Shown piece by piece: positions 47,689 through 56,600 of a DNA stretch of 62,878 nt. Within the stretch, counting starts at the first letter, position 1. Each line of letters opens with the position of its first letter. A model generated the notes under the pieces. That model was given only the letters and a program-made list of their open reading frames with translations, did not search any database and was not told where the DNA came from. This DNA comes from Ferriphaselus sp. R-1 (GTDB lineage: Bacteria; Pseudomonadota; Gammaproteobacteria; Burkholderiales; Gallionellaceae): NCBI RefSeq assembly GCF_000746095.1, contig NZ_JQKP01000015.1, positions 1 through 62,878 on the forward strand, given 5' to 3'. The position numbers were made by a program, and so were the translations under genes.

Positions 47689-49107
47689 ATGACGACAATC
47701 CATATCCAACAAATGATGGCCGACAGCGGCGTGGCCTTCGGCACCAGCGGCGCACGCGGACTGGTCAGCCAGATGAGCGACGCGGTGTGCGCGGCTTACA
47801 CGCTGGCTTTCCTGCAAGGTCTGGGATTGGATCGCGCCGGACAGAAGATTGCCTTGGGTATCGACTTGCGCCCCTCCAGTCCGGCCATCGCCCGCGCCTG
47901 TGCGGCGGCGATCCGCGAGGCGGGTTGCGAGGTGGATTATTGCGGCGTGCTGCCGACCCCGGCGCTGGCGCTGCACAGTCTGGCGCTGGGCATCCCCGCC
48001 ATCATGGTCACCGGCAGCCACATCCCGTTCGACCGCAACGGCATCAAGTTCTATACCGCGCAAGGCGAGATCAGCAAGGCCGACGAAGCCGCCATTGCCG
48101 GAGCGACGGTCGAGATCGGCGCGCTGACGGGCGAGCTGCCCGTCGCCAACCCGGTCGCGCTGGATCACTTCCGCCACCGTTATACCGACCTGTTCTCGGC
48201 TGACTTGCTGAAAGGCTGGCGCGTCGGTGTGTACGAGCATTCCAGCGCCGCCCGCGACGTGCTGAAGCAGATCCTCGCCGACCTCGGTGCGGAAGTGTTG
48301 GGGCTGGAACGCACCGACACCTTCGTGCCCATCGACACCGAGGCTGTGGGCGAGGAAGACCGCCAGCGTGGTCGCAACTGGGCGGCGCAATACCGACTGG
48401 ACGCGATCCTCTCCACCGACGGCGACGGCGATCGTCCGCTGATCGGTGACGAGACCGGCGAATGGTTGCGCGGCGACGTGGTCGGCCTGCTGTGTTCGCA
48501 CTTCCTTGGCGCGGATACGGTCGTCACGCCAGTGAGCTGCAACACTGCCATCGAAGCTTCCGGCTGGTTCAAGCACGTCATCCGCACCCGCATCGGCTCG
48601 CCCTACGTCATCGCCGGGATGGAGCAAGCCAGCGGCGGCGTGGCTGGCTTCGAAGCCAACGGCGGCTTCCTCGCCGGCAACCACCTCGTCGTCAACGGCC
48701 ACCGGCTGGCTGCGCTGCCCACCCGCGACTCCATCCTGCCCGCACTTGCGCTGCTGGCGATGGCACGGCAACAAGGCTGCAAACTCTCTGGATTGTTGAA
48801 CGGTCTGCCACAGCGTTTCACCGCCAGCGACCGCTTGCAGAACTTCGCCGTCGCCGCCAGCCGCGCCTTGCTGGAGCGTCTGCAAGCCAGCGAAGATGCC
48901 TACCGCAGCCTGTGGGGCGACGCGTTGGGTGCAGTGGTCAAACGCGATACCACCGACGGCTTGCGCCTCACCTTCGCCAACGGCGAGATCGCCCACCTCC
49001 GCCCCTCCGGTAATGCCCCGGAACTGCGCTGCTACGCCGAAGCCGACAGCGTGGAGCGCGCGCAAGTGCTGGTGCGGGAAACGCTGGCGAAGATCGCCAA
49101 CAGCTGA
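47689..49107 (+). CDS. Phosphomannomutase/phosphoglucomutase-type hexomutase
   Basis: 472 residues from ATG 47689. The phosphoserine loop reads TGSHIP (in VTGSHIPFDRNGIKFY), where most family members have TASHNP, a form found in the ExoC-like branch. The metal loop is STDGDGDRPLI and the sugar loop has ANGGFLAGN. It interconverts hexose 6- and 1-phosphates for polysaccharide or lipopolysaccharide supply. It lies after DUF4126 on the plus strand and has no sugar-gene neighbours here, so the exact substrate is open. Confidence 0.88.
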   Translation: MTTIHIQQMMADSGVAFGTSGARGLVSQMSDAVCAAYTLAFLQGLGLDRAGQKIALGIDLRPSSPAIARACAAAIREAGCEVDYCGVLPTPALALHSLALGIPAIMVTGSHIPFDRNGIKFYTAQGEISKADEAAIAGATVEIGALTGELPVANPVALDHFRHRYTDLFSADLLKGWRVGVYEHSSAARDVLKQILADLGAEVLGLERTDTFVPIDTEAVGEEDRQRGRNWAAQYRLDAILSTDGDGDRPLIGDETGEWLRGDVVGLLCSHFLGADTVVTPVSCNTAIEASGWFKHVIRTRIGSPYVIAGMEQASGGVAGFEANGGFLAGNHLVVNGHRLAALPTRDSILPALALLAMARQQGCKLSGLLNGLPQRFTASDRLQNFAVAASRALLERLQASEDAYRSLWGDALGAVVKRDTTDGLRLTFANGEIAHLRPSGNAPELRCYAEADSVERAQVLVRETLAKIANS

Positions 49108-49191
49108 GCCGCACGCGAGCCGATCACTGGGGCGGCCTCGCCTGCGGCGATCAGTGTGGCGGGGTGTTTCCGAATATTTTCCCGAGACTCG

Positions 49192-49219
49192 TTGACGCTT
49201 GCTCAGGAATGGGTATAAT
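49192..49219 (+). promoter_or_regulatory. Promoter of tRNA-Lys
   Basis: TTGACG (49192-49197) and TATAAT (49214-49219) with 16 bases between, 13 bases before the tRNA 5' end. Confidence 0.82.
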
Positions 49220-49232
49220 GCGCGCCTCGTTT

Positions 49233-49308
49233 GGGTCGTTAGCTCAGCTGGTAGAGCAGCGGACTCTTAATCCGTTGGTCGAGTGTTCGAATCACTCACG
49301 ACCCACCA
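49233..49308 (+). tRNA. tRNA-Lys (anticodon CUU)
   Basis: 76-base tRNA: acceptor GGGTCGT/ACGACCC, D arm TAGCTCAGCTGGTAGAGCA, anticodon loop CTCTTAA (anticodon CTT), T loop GTTCGAATC, and an encoded CCA end at 49306-49308. Confidence 0.97.
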
Positions 49309-49316
49309 AACAAGCC

Positions 49317-49350
49317 AAAAGGTTAGCGAATTATCGCTACCCTTTTTTAT
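49317..49350 (+). terminator. Terminator after tRNA-Lys
   Basis: AAAAGG-TTAGCGA pairs with TCGCTA-CCCTTTT across a short AT loop, with a T run. It lies 8 bases after the CCA end. Confidence 0.7.
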
Positions 49351-49420
49351 TTTCAGTTGTGTCATTTTTGTGCCGTTGCCCCCCTCCCAAGCTGGAGTCC
49401 TATGGCGATACAATGAAATC

Positions 49421-50002
49421 ATGATGCGCTTAATGAAAACGAGTCTGCTAGTAACGCTGCTCTGCCTAACCTCCCTGGGTAGTGAGGCTGGGGAGCGCGC
49501 TTCAGAAACGGTAGCGCCCCAAGTTGATGGCGAATTGAGTGCGATTTCAGCGTTGGACGTGCCTCGCTACATGGGTACATGGTTCGAGATAGCTAAATAC
49601 CCAAACTGGTTTCAGAGAAAATGTACTGGCAATACCAAGGCTGAGTATAGCCTCGCGAGCGATGGTCATCTGAAGGTCGTTAATCGTTGCCGTATCAAAA
49701 GTGGCGAACTGATTGAGGCGACGGGTCTGGCCAGGCAGGTAGGTCAAGCAAACTCCCCTAAATTAACAGTTAGATTCGCACCTGCGTGGCTTTCTTTTTT
49801 GCCATTCGTGTGGGGAGACTACTGGGTGATCGATATCGATGACGACTATCAGTTAGTTGCAGTGAGTGAGCCAAAGAGAGAATACCTGTGGATTCTTTCC
49901 AGAATGCCCAAGATTGACTCCGCCCGCTATAGGGCGCTGCTGGCCAGGTTGCAGCAGAAGGGGTTCGATCTAAATAGGCTTGAGCTTACCAAGCAGGACT
50001 GA
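49421..50002 (+). CDS. Lipocalin-family protein (Blc-like)
   Basis: 193 residues from ATG 49421 (alternatives ATG at 49424 and 49433). A signal-like N terminus (RLMKTSLLVTLLCLTSLGSEAG) without a lipobox suggests a secreted or periplasmic form. The lipocalin signature YMGTWFEIAKYPNWFQRKC is followed by NTKAEYSLASDGHLKVVNRC and a C-terminal WILSRMPKID. It would bind hydrophobic ligands. Base composition is lower in GC than the core genes, which fits accessory DNA starting near the tRNA-Lys. Confidence 0.87.
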   Translation: MMRLMKTSLLVTLLCLTSLGSEAGERASETVAPQVDGELSAISALDVPRYMGTWFEIAKYPNWFQRKCTGNTKAEYSLASDGHLKVVNRCRIKSGELIEATGLARQVGQANSPKLTVRFAPAWLSFLPFVWGDYWVIDIDDDYQLVAVSEPKREYLWILSRMPKIDSARYRALLARLQQKGFDLNRLELTKQD

Positions 50003-50042
50003 TGCCCAGCCCCCTAGCCTACCATCCTCCCCCTCAGTAATG

Positions 50043-50165
50043 CCCTCGGACTTTTCGGCATTGGATCACCCGGAATGAAAAAAAGCACCTAGTCATTTCT
50101 GGCTAAGTGCTTGTTTTGTTTGGCTCCCCGACCTGGACTCGAACCAGGGACCTGCGGATTAACAG
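50043..50165. repeat. Direct repeat copy 1: tRNA-Asn 3' half plus terminator (att-like)
   Basis: One of two 123-bp direct repeats. Read on the minus strand it begins with the anticodon loop and 3' half of a tRNA-Asn (GTT anticodon, T arm GGTTCGAGTCC, acceptor TCGGGGA, discriminator G, CCA at 50121-50123), then a terminator hairpin. The 5' half of the tRNA is absent. It differs from copy 2 at one base (G at 50102, A at 53387). The identity ends in the anticodon loop, the usual crossover site of tyrosine recombinases at tRNA genes. Confidence 0.88.
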
Positions 50166-50585
50166 CACAAGTAAGAATCTGAAAATAATAAAGAAAGTGC
50201 AAGAAAGGTAAGGATTTATTTTCTGCCGAAACTGTGCCGAACCCACTTTCCGAAACTATTCCGAACCAAACTTTGGGCATTTTGGTGGATTATTTCGAGT
50301 CGCCCAAGCAAATCAACCAAATAGGCGAAAATGATGCCGAGCGAAATCCGATCCCCGAAAATTTCGGTTTCCGAACCTTGGCGAGGTGGCCCACAGCGGC
50401 CCACGGCGGCCAGCAGATGGGGGCAGTCATCCCGGCCCGGCAACGGGGCCAAGGCGGTGCGTTAATGGGCAAACACGGGGCGATTCCGGTTGGGGCGCGG
50501 GGCGGCGGCGGAGTCCGGCAGCAGGGGGCTGGGGGAGGAAATCCTGAAAACCTGCGAAACTGAAAAGCTGAATGGTGTCGTGGGG
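50166..50585. other. Non-coding accessory stretch with short direct repeats
   Basis: No supported gene. It contains two imperfect 24-25-bp direct repeats at 50226-50249 and 50250-50274, built on CCGAAACTGT and CCGAAACTAT. Further on is a GC-rich, low-complexity part (CAGCGGCCCACGGCGGCC and neighbours, about 50390-50560). Open frames on either strand are Gly/Pro/Arg-rich and have no recognisable domains. Confidence 0.45.
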
Positions 50586-51014
50586 CTACCCTGCACGACC
50601 TTGGGGCTGTCCCGCGCGCAAACCTGCCCCCCTCCACAGGGTTCCCCGATAATTCAACCGGCTCGGCGTCGAGGCGACGGGTGTATGGGAAATTTTTTCG
50701 ATGTGCCTGCTTTTCCTTTCCGCCAAAACGTTCTTTAGGGGCGAATGATAACAAGGGCTGCTTTCCACAAAATTCCGGACACGCTCTTCATTTCCTTTAA
50801 GCAGAAATGCCTCCATATCTCCGATATACTCACCGGAAGCGTTTTTTGCATTGAGGGTAATGCAAGCCGCATCGTTACTAATTAGTGTAAATTCACCAAA
50901 TTCGGCAGAGTCTGGATAGCTTAGGACAGCTCGCACAGCATTTGGTGCATCGGATTCCGCGCTGCAAGCGGCAAGCATTAGTACGAAGGAAAGCAGTACA
51001 AATGATTTCTTCAT
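50586..51014 (-). CDS. Small lipoprotein with an unusual C terminus
   Basis: 142 residues. The signal peptide ends with Cys17 (LMLAAC). The central region (VRAVLSYPDSAEFGEFTL, ITLNAKNASGEYIGDMEAFL) resembles a common family of small lipoproteins in which PDSA and NAKN motifs recur; function unknown. Residues after about 110 are Arg/Gly-rich, run into GC-rich flanking DNA and look unlike a conserved tail, so the original end may have been lost by rearrangement. Confidence 0.6.
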   Translation of the reverse strand: MKKSFVLLSFVLMLAACSAESDAPNAVRAVLSYPDSAEFGEFTLISNDAACITLNAKNASGEYIGDMEAFLLKGNEERVRNFVESSPCYHSPLKNVLAERKSRHIEKISHTPVASTPSRLNYRGTLWRGAGLRAGQPQGRAG

Positions 51015-51032
51015 AATTGTCCTTGTTTAACT

Positions 51033-52325
51033 ATGAATGCGTTTCCAAACAGCTTTCCGCCAGCCTCCGGCGCCAGGATTGAATTTCAGGATGCCGCTGA
51101 TAACTCCCCGGCCTTAATCTGGATGGCGGGAGTTGACGGCCTTTGCAACTGGTTCAATAAGGGGTGGCTCGAATTCACAGGTCGTTCCATTGAACAAGAA
51201 CGAGGAAATGGCTGGGCGGAAGGCGTCTATGCTGACGATTTGCAGTCATGTATCGAGCAATACCTCAAGCACTTCAACGCCCGAGAGCACTTCCTGCTGG
51301 AATATCGTTTACGCCGTTATGATGGGCAGTACCGATGGATTCTTGATTCCGGAGCCCCCTCGTTCGATGCTGCAGGGACATTTCTCGGCTACAACGGGGT
51401 GTGCTTTGACATCACAGAGCGTAAAAAAATCGAAAGTGTGCTGAACGAAGAAAGCCAGCGCTTTCGCAGCATATTGGACAACCTGTTTGCTTATGTTGCG
51501 CTACTCGATATCAATGGTGTGGTGCAGGAAGTCAATAAAGCGCCGCTAGAGCGTGCCGGCTATCGCCGAGAAGACGTGGTGGGTAAGTATTTCTATGATG
51601 CGCCGTGGTGGAATTATGACGATCAGGTGCGTGAGCAACTGATCGCTGCTATCGATTCCGCAAGGCAGGGCAAGGCGAGCCGTTATGACGTGGAAGCCAA
51701 AATGGGGAATGAGTTAATTCCAATTGACTTCCTCATTGCCCCTATTTATGACGAGGCAGGTAAAGTGATTGGCTTGCTTCCCACTGCGGTCGATATTACT
51801 GAACGCAAACGTCTGGAGATGGAGTTGCATCGTCAGGCGCGTCTGGATTATCTGACCGGTCTCTCAAATCGTCGAGACTTTATGGAGCGTGCCCAGCTTG
51901 AATTGGCCCGTACCCAACGATATGGCAATGCGCTCTCAGTCCTAATGCTGGATGTGGACAATTTCAAAAAGATCAATGACAGCCACGGCCATGATGCCGG
52001 CGATATGGTTCTGAAATCGATCGCGCTGACATTTCATAAAGTGTTGCGCAGTGTAGATATCATCGGTCGTTTGGGCGGCGAAGAGTTTGCGGTGATCCTG
52101 CCCGAAACCGGAGTTGAAACAGCGCTTGAAGTGGCGGAGCGGTTACGGGAGACAATCTCCGCAAGTGAGGTCGCATTATCCGATGGGCTGCGAATCCACT
52201 TCACAGTTTCCATTGGCGCGGCATCCATCAACAATATCGCTTCAAACATAGACACATTGCTTAGAGAGTCTGACAGAGCACTTTACAAAGCCAAACTGAC
52301 CGGAAAGAACAAAGTCTGTACGTAA
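51033..52325 (+). CDS. PAS/PAS/GGDEF diguanylate cyclase
   Basis: 430 residues, no membrane helix. Two PAS/PAC sensor units (about 20-145 and 150-265, each ending in a DITERK-type motif) precede a GGDEF domain with GGEEF at residues 348-352 and the substrate-binding DVDNFKKIND. It should make c-di-GMP. It lies between the two tRNA-Asn repeats, divergent from the lipoprotein, and is cargo of that segment. Confidence 0.9.
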   Translation: MNAFPNSFPPASGARIEFQDAADNSPALIWMAGVDGLCNWFNKGWLEFTGRSIEQERGNGWAEGVYADDLQSCIEQYLKHFNAREHFLLEYRLRRYDGQYRWILDSGAPSFDAAGTFLGYNGVCFDITERKKIESVLNEESQRFRSILDNLFAYVALLDINGVVQEVNKAPLERAGYRREDVVGKYFYDAPWWNYDDQVREQLIAAIDSARQGKASRYDVEAKMGNELIPIDFLIAPIYDEAGKVIGLLPTAVDITERKRLEMELHRQARLDYLTGLSNRRDFMERAQLELARTQRYGNALSVLMLDVDNFKKINDSHGHDAGDMVLKSIALTFHKVLRSVDIIGRLGGEEFAVILPETGVETALEVAERLRETISASEVALSDGLRIHFTVSIGAASINNIASNIDTLLRESDRALYKAKLTGKNKVCT

Positions 52326-52409
52326 TATTCATAGTGCTACGGGGATGTGGTGAGGGTGATAGAGCAAAGATTTGGAAGATATTGGGCTCCTGCTTTAACT
52401 CTCCATCGG

Positions 52410-53150
52410 TCAAAGCAGATTCGGCAAGAACTCAATCCCGGTGCGCTGCACCAATTCCTGATAACTGATCGGCCTGCCGACACGGGCATCGTCTGTATTC
52501 TCGATCCAGTGTGCCCAGGCTCGGTGATTGCTGGGATCATAGACCAGCTTGAACAGGTAACGTGGTACCCAGACGTGGGTGTTACCTATCGTGGTAGGTG
52601 CCGTGTCATAGACGGGGCCTGAGATGACGTAGACATCACCTTGGGCACGCATCACATATTTGCGGGTATCTTTTTCAAGCTTCGCCCATGTCTTGCGATT
52701 GTTGTTGGGCGCTTGCGGCACGATATTGGCCAACGAGAAGCTTTGAGCCATCGCATCATCCGTAGCCATGTCGGCAGCGGGGGCCATGTGTCCCCGGTCA
52801 TAGCCTGAGCTGCGGTAGTCATCCAGTTGGGCGCGTTCGGAGTTGGGGAGTCTGGCCTCGGCATAGAACTGATCGGTACGTTCTATATCCTTTTCAATCA
52901 TCGCTCGATTGAGTCGTTCGGCGACATAGACCGGACTATGGCTGCTGCCTGAATGCAATACAGCGAATCCGTCAAAGCATAACGCTCTGGGCTTCATGTC
53001 TTGCTGGGAGGCACGGATGACGGGAGACTTCCCATGTGCAAAGAACTGCGGGCACTGATCGAAGCTGGTGGAACCGGCATGGACAGCCACAGACGGCAGC
53101 AGAAGTGAGGCGGTAACGACGTGCTTGAGTAGCTTGGAAACGAGGGACAT
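52410..53150 (-). CDS. Secreted DNA/RNA non-specific endonuclease
   Basis: 246 residues with a signal peptide (to about residue 25, VAVHA). It is a Serratia-nuclease-type beta-beta-alpha-metal enzyme: the DRGHMAPAAD motif gives catalytic His121, and NIVPQAPNNNRKTW supplies the metal-binding Asn. It should degrade nucleic acids in the periplasm or outside the cell. It converges on the diguanylate cyclase and ends the first accessory segment. Confidence 0.9.
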   Translation of the reverse strand: MSLVSKLLKHVVTASLLLPSVAVHAGSTSFDQCPQFFAHGKSPVIRASQQDMKPRALCFDGFAVLHSGSSHSPVYVAERLNRAMIEKDIERTDQFYAEARLPNSERAQLDDYRSSGYDRGHMAPAADMATDDAMAQSFSLANIVPQAPNNNRKTWAKLEKDTRKYVMRAQGDVYVISGPVYDTAPTTIGNTHVWVPRYLFKLVYDPSNHRAWAHWIENTDDARVGRPISYQELVQRTGIEFLPNLL

Positions 53151-53327
53151 GCGCTAGAGTATATCTCCAATGGCCTAGCCTACAGGCGAACGAGGGATAG
53201 GACAGACTAGCCGCCCAATCGTTCACCCGAGAAGTTGCACGTCAGATTTCCAGATTCCCAGATTTTCAGGTTTTCAGCTCCCCACTAGCCATCCCAATGG
53301 GGTGCCCCACGGACTTTTTAATGCCGA
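53151..53327. other. Short gap before repeat copy 2
   Basis: No gene seen. It separates the endonuclease start from the second tRNA-Asn repeat and contains the sequence CGGACTTTTTAATGCCGA, a near copy of the start of the repeat (CGGACTTTTCGGC), so the boundary may have been duplicated in part. Confidence 0.35.
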
Positions 53328-53450
53328 CCCTCGGACTTTTCGGCATTGGATCACCCGGAATGAAAAAAAGCACCTAGTCATTTCTGACTAAGTGCTTGTT
53401 TTGTTTGGCTCCCCGACCTGGACTCGAACCAGGGACCTGCGGATTAACAG
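53328..53450. repeat. Direct repeat copy 2: tRNA-Asn 3' half plus terminator (att-like)
   Basis: Second copy of the 123-bp repeat, 122 of 123 bases identical to copy 1. It also stops in the anticodon loop with no 5' half of tRNA-Asn following. Since the tRNA would be on the minus strand, its 5' half and an intact tRNA should be to the right, beyond this window. Confidence 0.88.
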
Positions 53451-53614
53451 GGCGAGCCAGTAAAAACATGAGTCATTTATAATCAGTCACTTGTAACGCT
53501 TGCTAACTTACAAAGCCTACTGAAATCGACCTGATTTGTGCCATTTCCAATTGTGTCATGGCACAAATATGGCACAGTCCAGTTGTGCCGTGGGCCCTTC
53601 TCTCAGGAAGCGCT
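53451..53614. other. Gap with inverted and direct TTGTGCCA-type repeats
   Basis: Holds an 11-bp perfect inverted repeat, ATTTGTGCCAT (53534-53544) and ATGGCACAAAT (53558-53568), and further TGGCACA and TTGTGCCG copies to about 53600. Such repeats next to an att site resemble integrase arm-type binding sites. No gene is seen; hsdR ends at 53615. Confidence 0.5.
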
Positions 53615-56600
53615 CTATCCCAGATCGAATGCTCGTTCTCTCAAAGTCTCATACAGCTGCGCTGGCCCTAGCAGCACGTCCTTTAATCCGCTCCGCACCT
53701 TCTCCGAACCAAGCGCCTGCTTGCTCAAGGTTGAATGCGCCGACAGCGCATCCATGATCGCATTCAGAATCGCGTTAGACAGATCGGGGGAATTGGCGAA
53801 CTGCTCCTTGGTATTGTTGTTGGCCTGCTGTACCAGAATCTCGGATTCGAGCAGCTTGCCCTTCAAAACATGGTTCACGTAAATCAGCTTGTCGTCTTCG
53901 GTCAGATCGCCCTCGAATAGCTCGTTCACCTTGGTGATGATCTCGGCCAGATAAACCTTCTCCTTCTGCTGCACCTCGCCACTGCCTGTTTCGGTCAGAG
54001 GCGATAGCTTGGGATACTCGCCATTCACCAGTGCCAAGTTGCGCTTACCCTGATCCTTCAGCTTGTGATGGGTGAGCGTCACCTTGGAGAGATCGACGCC
54101 TTCCCGTTCGCGCCCGAACTCCAGCAAGGGCAGCAGTCGCTTGAAGAAGATCGCCCGCTTCTCGATGGCGGTATTGCCGTAATCGAAGATTTGCGACAGA
54201 AAGGCATACACCCGCTGGAATGCGCCCAGATTACGCTTGAACAGCATCAGCGCATTCATCTCGTCTTGCGCCTCTTGTTCGGCCCTTGCATCCTTGTTGG
54301 CAACAGCGGCCTGATGATTGGCATGTGCCGCCCGGTAACGCTTGAGCAAACGATCAGCCACTGGCTCGATGGCAGCAGAAAGCTCCGCCTGTGACGCGTT
54401 CGGGTTCATTTCCACTGTCACCACCCGATCCACCTCGTTGTCGTCGTAGTGGCCTTCGGCATCCAGCTTGGCGCGCAGGTCATACACCAGATTGGGATCA
54501 GTCACGCCGTCCAGTTCCGCCGTTTCGTAATAGGTCTTGAAAGCTGCCAGCACCTCGTTCGGGTCATTCACGAAGTCGAGGATGTAGGTCGTATCCTTGC
54601 CGGGATGGGCGCGGTTCAGTCTGGAAAGTGTCTGCACCGCCTGTATGCCCGCCAATCGCTTGTCCACATACATGCCGCACAGCAAGGGCTGGTCAAAGCC
54701 AGTCTGGAATTTGTTGGCGACTAGCAGAATCTGATACTCCTCGGTGGCAAAGGCTTCGCGGATGTCTCGCCCGTTCAAATTGGAGTTAAGCACCTTGCTG
54801 GTTTCGGAGAGCGGATCGGGGTTGGATTCCTGATCGTTCACCTCGCCCGAGAATGCCACTAGCGTACCGATCCTGTAGCCCTGCGACTTGATGTACTTGT
54901 CGATGGCAATTTGCCAGCGCACCGCCTCCAGACGGCTACCGACCACCACCATCGCCTTGGCTTTGCCTTCCAGCAACGGCTGCACGCTGTCGCGGAAGTG
55001 TTCCACCACCACTTGCACCTTCTGGCTGATGTTGTAGGGATGCAGGCGCACCCAGCGCATGATGCCCTTCATCGCCGTGCTGCGCTCCACTTCCACATCA
55101 ATCCACTCGCGCCCCTCGTTGGCGAGCTTGAAGGCCAGCTTGTAGGGCGTGTAGTTTTTCAGCACGTCGAGAATGAATCCCTCCTCGATGGCCTGTCGCA
55201 TGGAATAGACATGGAACGGCGCAGGCAGATTTTCATCGCTGGCTGATAATGCCGGATTGGGGCGACGACCGAACAGTTCGAGCGTCTTGGCCTTGGGCGT
55301 GGCGGTGAAAGCAACATAGGTGATGCCCGCATCGTTCGCCCGCGCTGCCATCTGCATTGCCAGCAGGTCTTCCGTTCCCACCTCGCCGCCGTCTGCCAGT
55401 TCCTGCATTTCTTCCGCACTTAGCAACTGCTTGAGCTTGGAAGCCGCCGCGCCGGTCTGCGAGCTATGCGCCTCATCGGCAATCACGGCAAAGCGTTTGC
55501 CTTGAGTAGCGGCGAGTTCCTGCACAGCCTGTAGCGCAAAGGGGAATGTCTGAATGGTGCACACCACGATCTTCTTCCCGCCCGACAACGCCTGCGCCAG
55601 CTCGCCGCTCTTGCTCTGGCTTTCGCCCTTGATGGTGGCGACCACACCCGCCGTACGCTCGAAATCGAAGATGGCTTCCTGCAACTGCGTATCCAGCACC
55701 GTGCGATCCGAAACCACCAGCACCGAGTCGAACAGCTTCTTGTGCTGGGCATCGTGCAAGTCGGCAAGGAAGTGAGCCGTCCACGCGATGGAGTTGGTCT
55801 TGCCCGAGCCAGCGGAATGCTGAATCAGGTACTTCTGGCCTGCACCTTCTGATAGCACTGCCGCCACCAGTTTCCGCGTTGCATCCAGCTGGTGATAGCG
55901 CGGGAAGATGATCGCCTTGATCTGCTTCTTGCTGTCGCGTTTAGCGACGATGTAACGCCCGATGATCTCCAGCCAGCTATCGCGTGCCCAGACCTGTTCC
56001 CACAAATACGCGGTGCGGTGTCCGTTCGGGTTTACCGGATTGCCTGCCGCGCCGTGATCGCCCAAATTGAACGGCAGGAAAGTGGTCGCCGCACCCAGCA
56101 GGCGGGTGGTCATCATGGCGGCACTATTGCTCACCGCGAAATGCACCAACGCGCCACGCGGGAAGTCCAGCAATGTCTCGGCGGCAGCTTGCCCCTTGGG
56201 TTTGGGATGGCGGTCGAAGCGGTATTGATCCACCGCATCCTCTACCGACTGGGTAAAGTCGGACTTCAGCTCCACCGTAGCAATCGGCAGGCCATTCAGG
56301 AATAGCACCAGATCAATCGCATTCTCGTTGAACAGCGAATAGCGCACCTGCCGCACCACGCGCAGCCGATTGGCGGCGTACTTGGCTTGCAGTTCCGGGT
56401 TCATCGCCAGCGCGGGCTTGAACTGGGCAAGCTGCAAAGGCTGACGCAAACCCAATAACTCGATGCCATGCCGCAACACATCCAGCGTGCCCCGGTCATC
56501 CAGTTGGCGGCGTAACCGATCCAGCAACACCGCGTCGGCAGCGGCGCCGTGGTTCTTGCTCAGCGTTTCCCATGCTTTGGGTTGGGTAGCCTGCACCCAA

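Noticed and set aside
50043..50165. Copy 1 as a complete tRNA gene
   Set aside because: Only the half from the anticodon loop to CCA is present; D arm and 5' acceptor strand are missing, as in copy 2.
50234..50563. Plus-strand frame in the gap after att copy 1
   Set aside because: Gly/Arg-rich low-complexity translation without motifs, in a repeat-containing gap.
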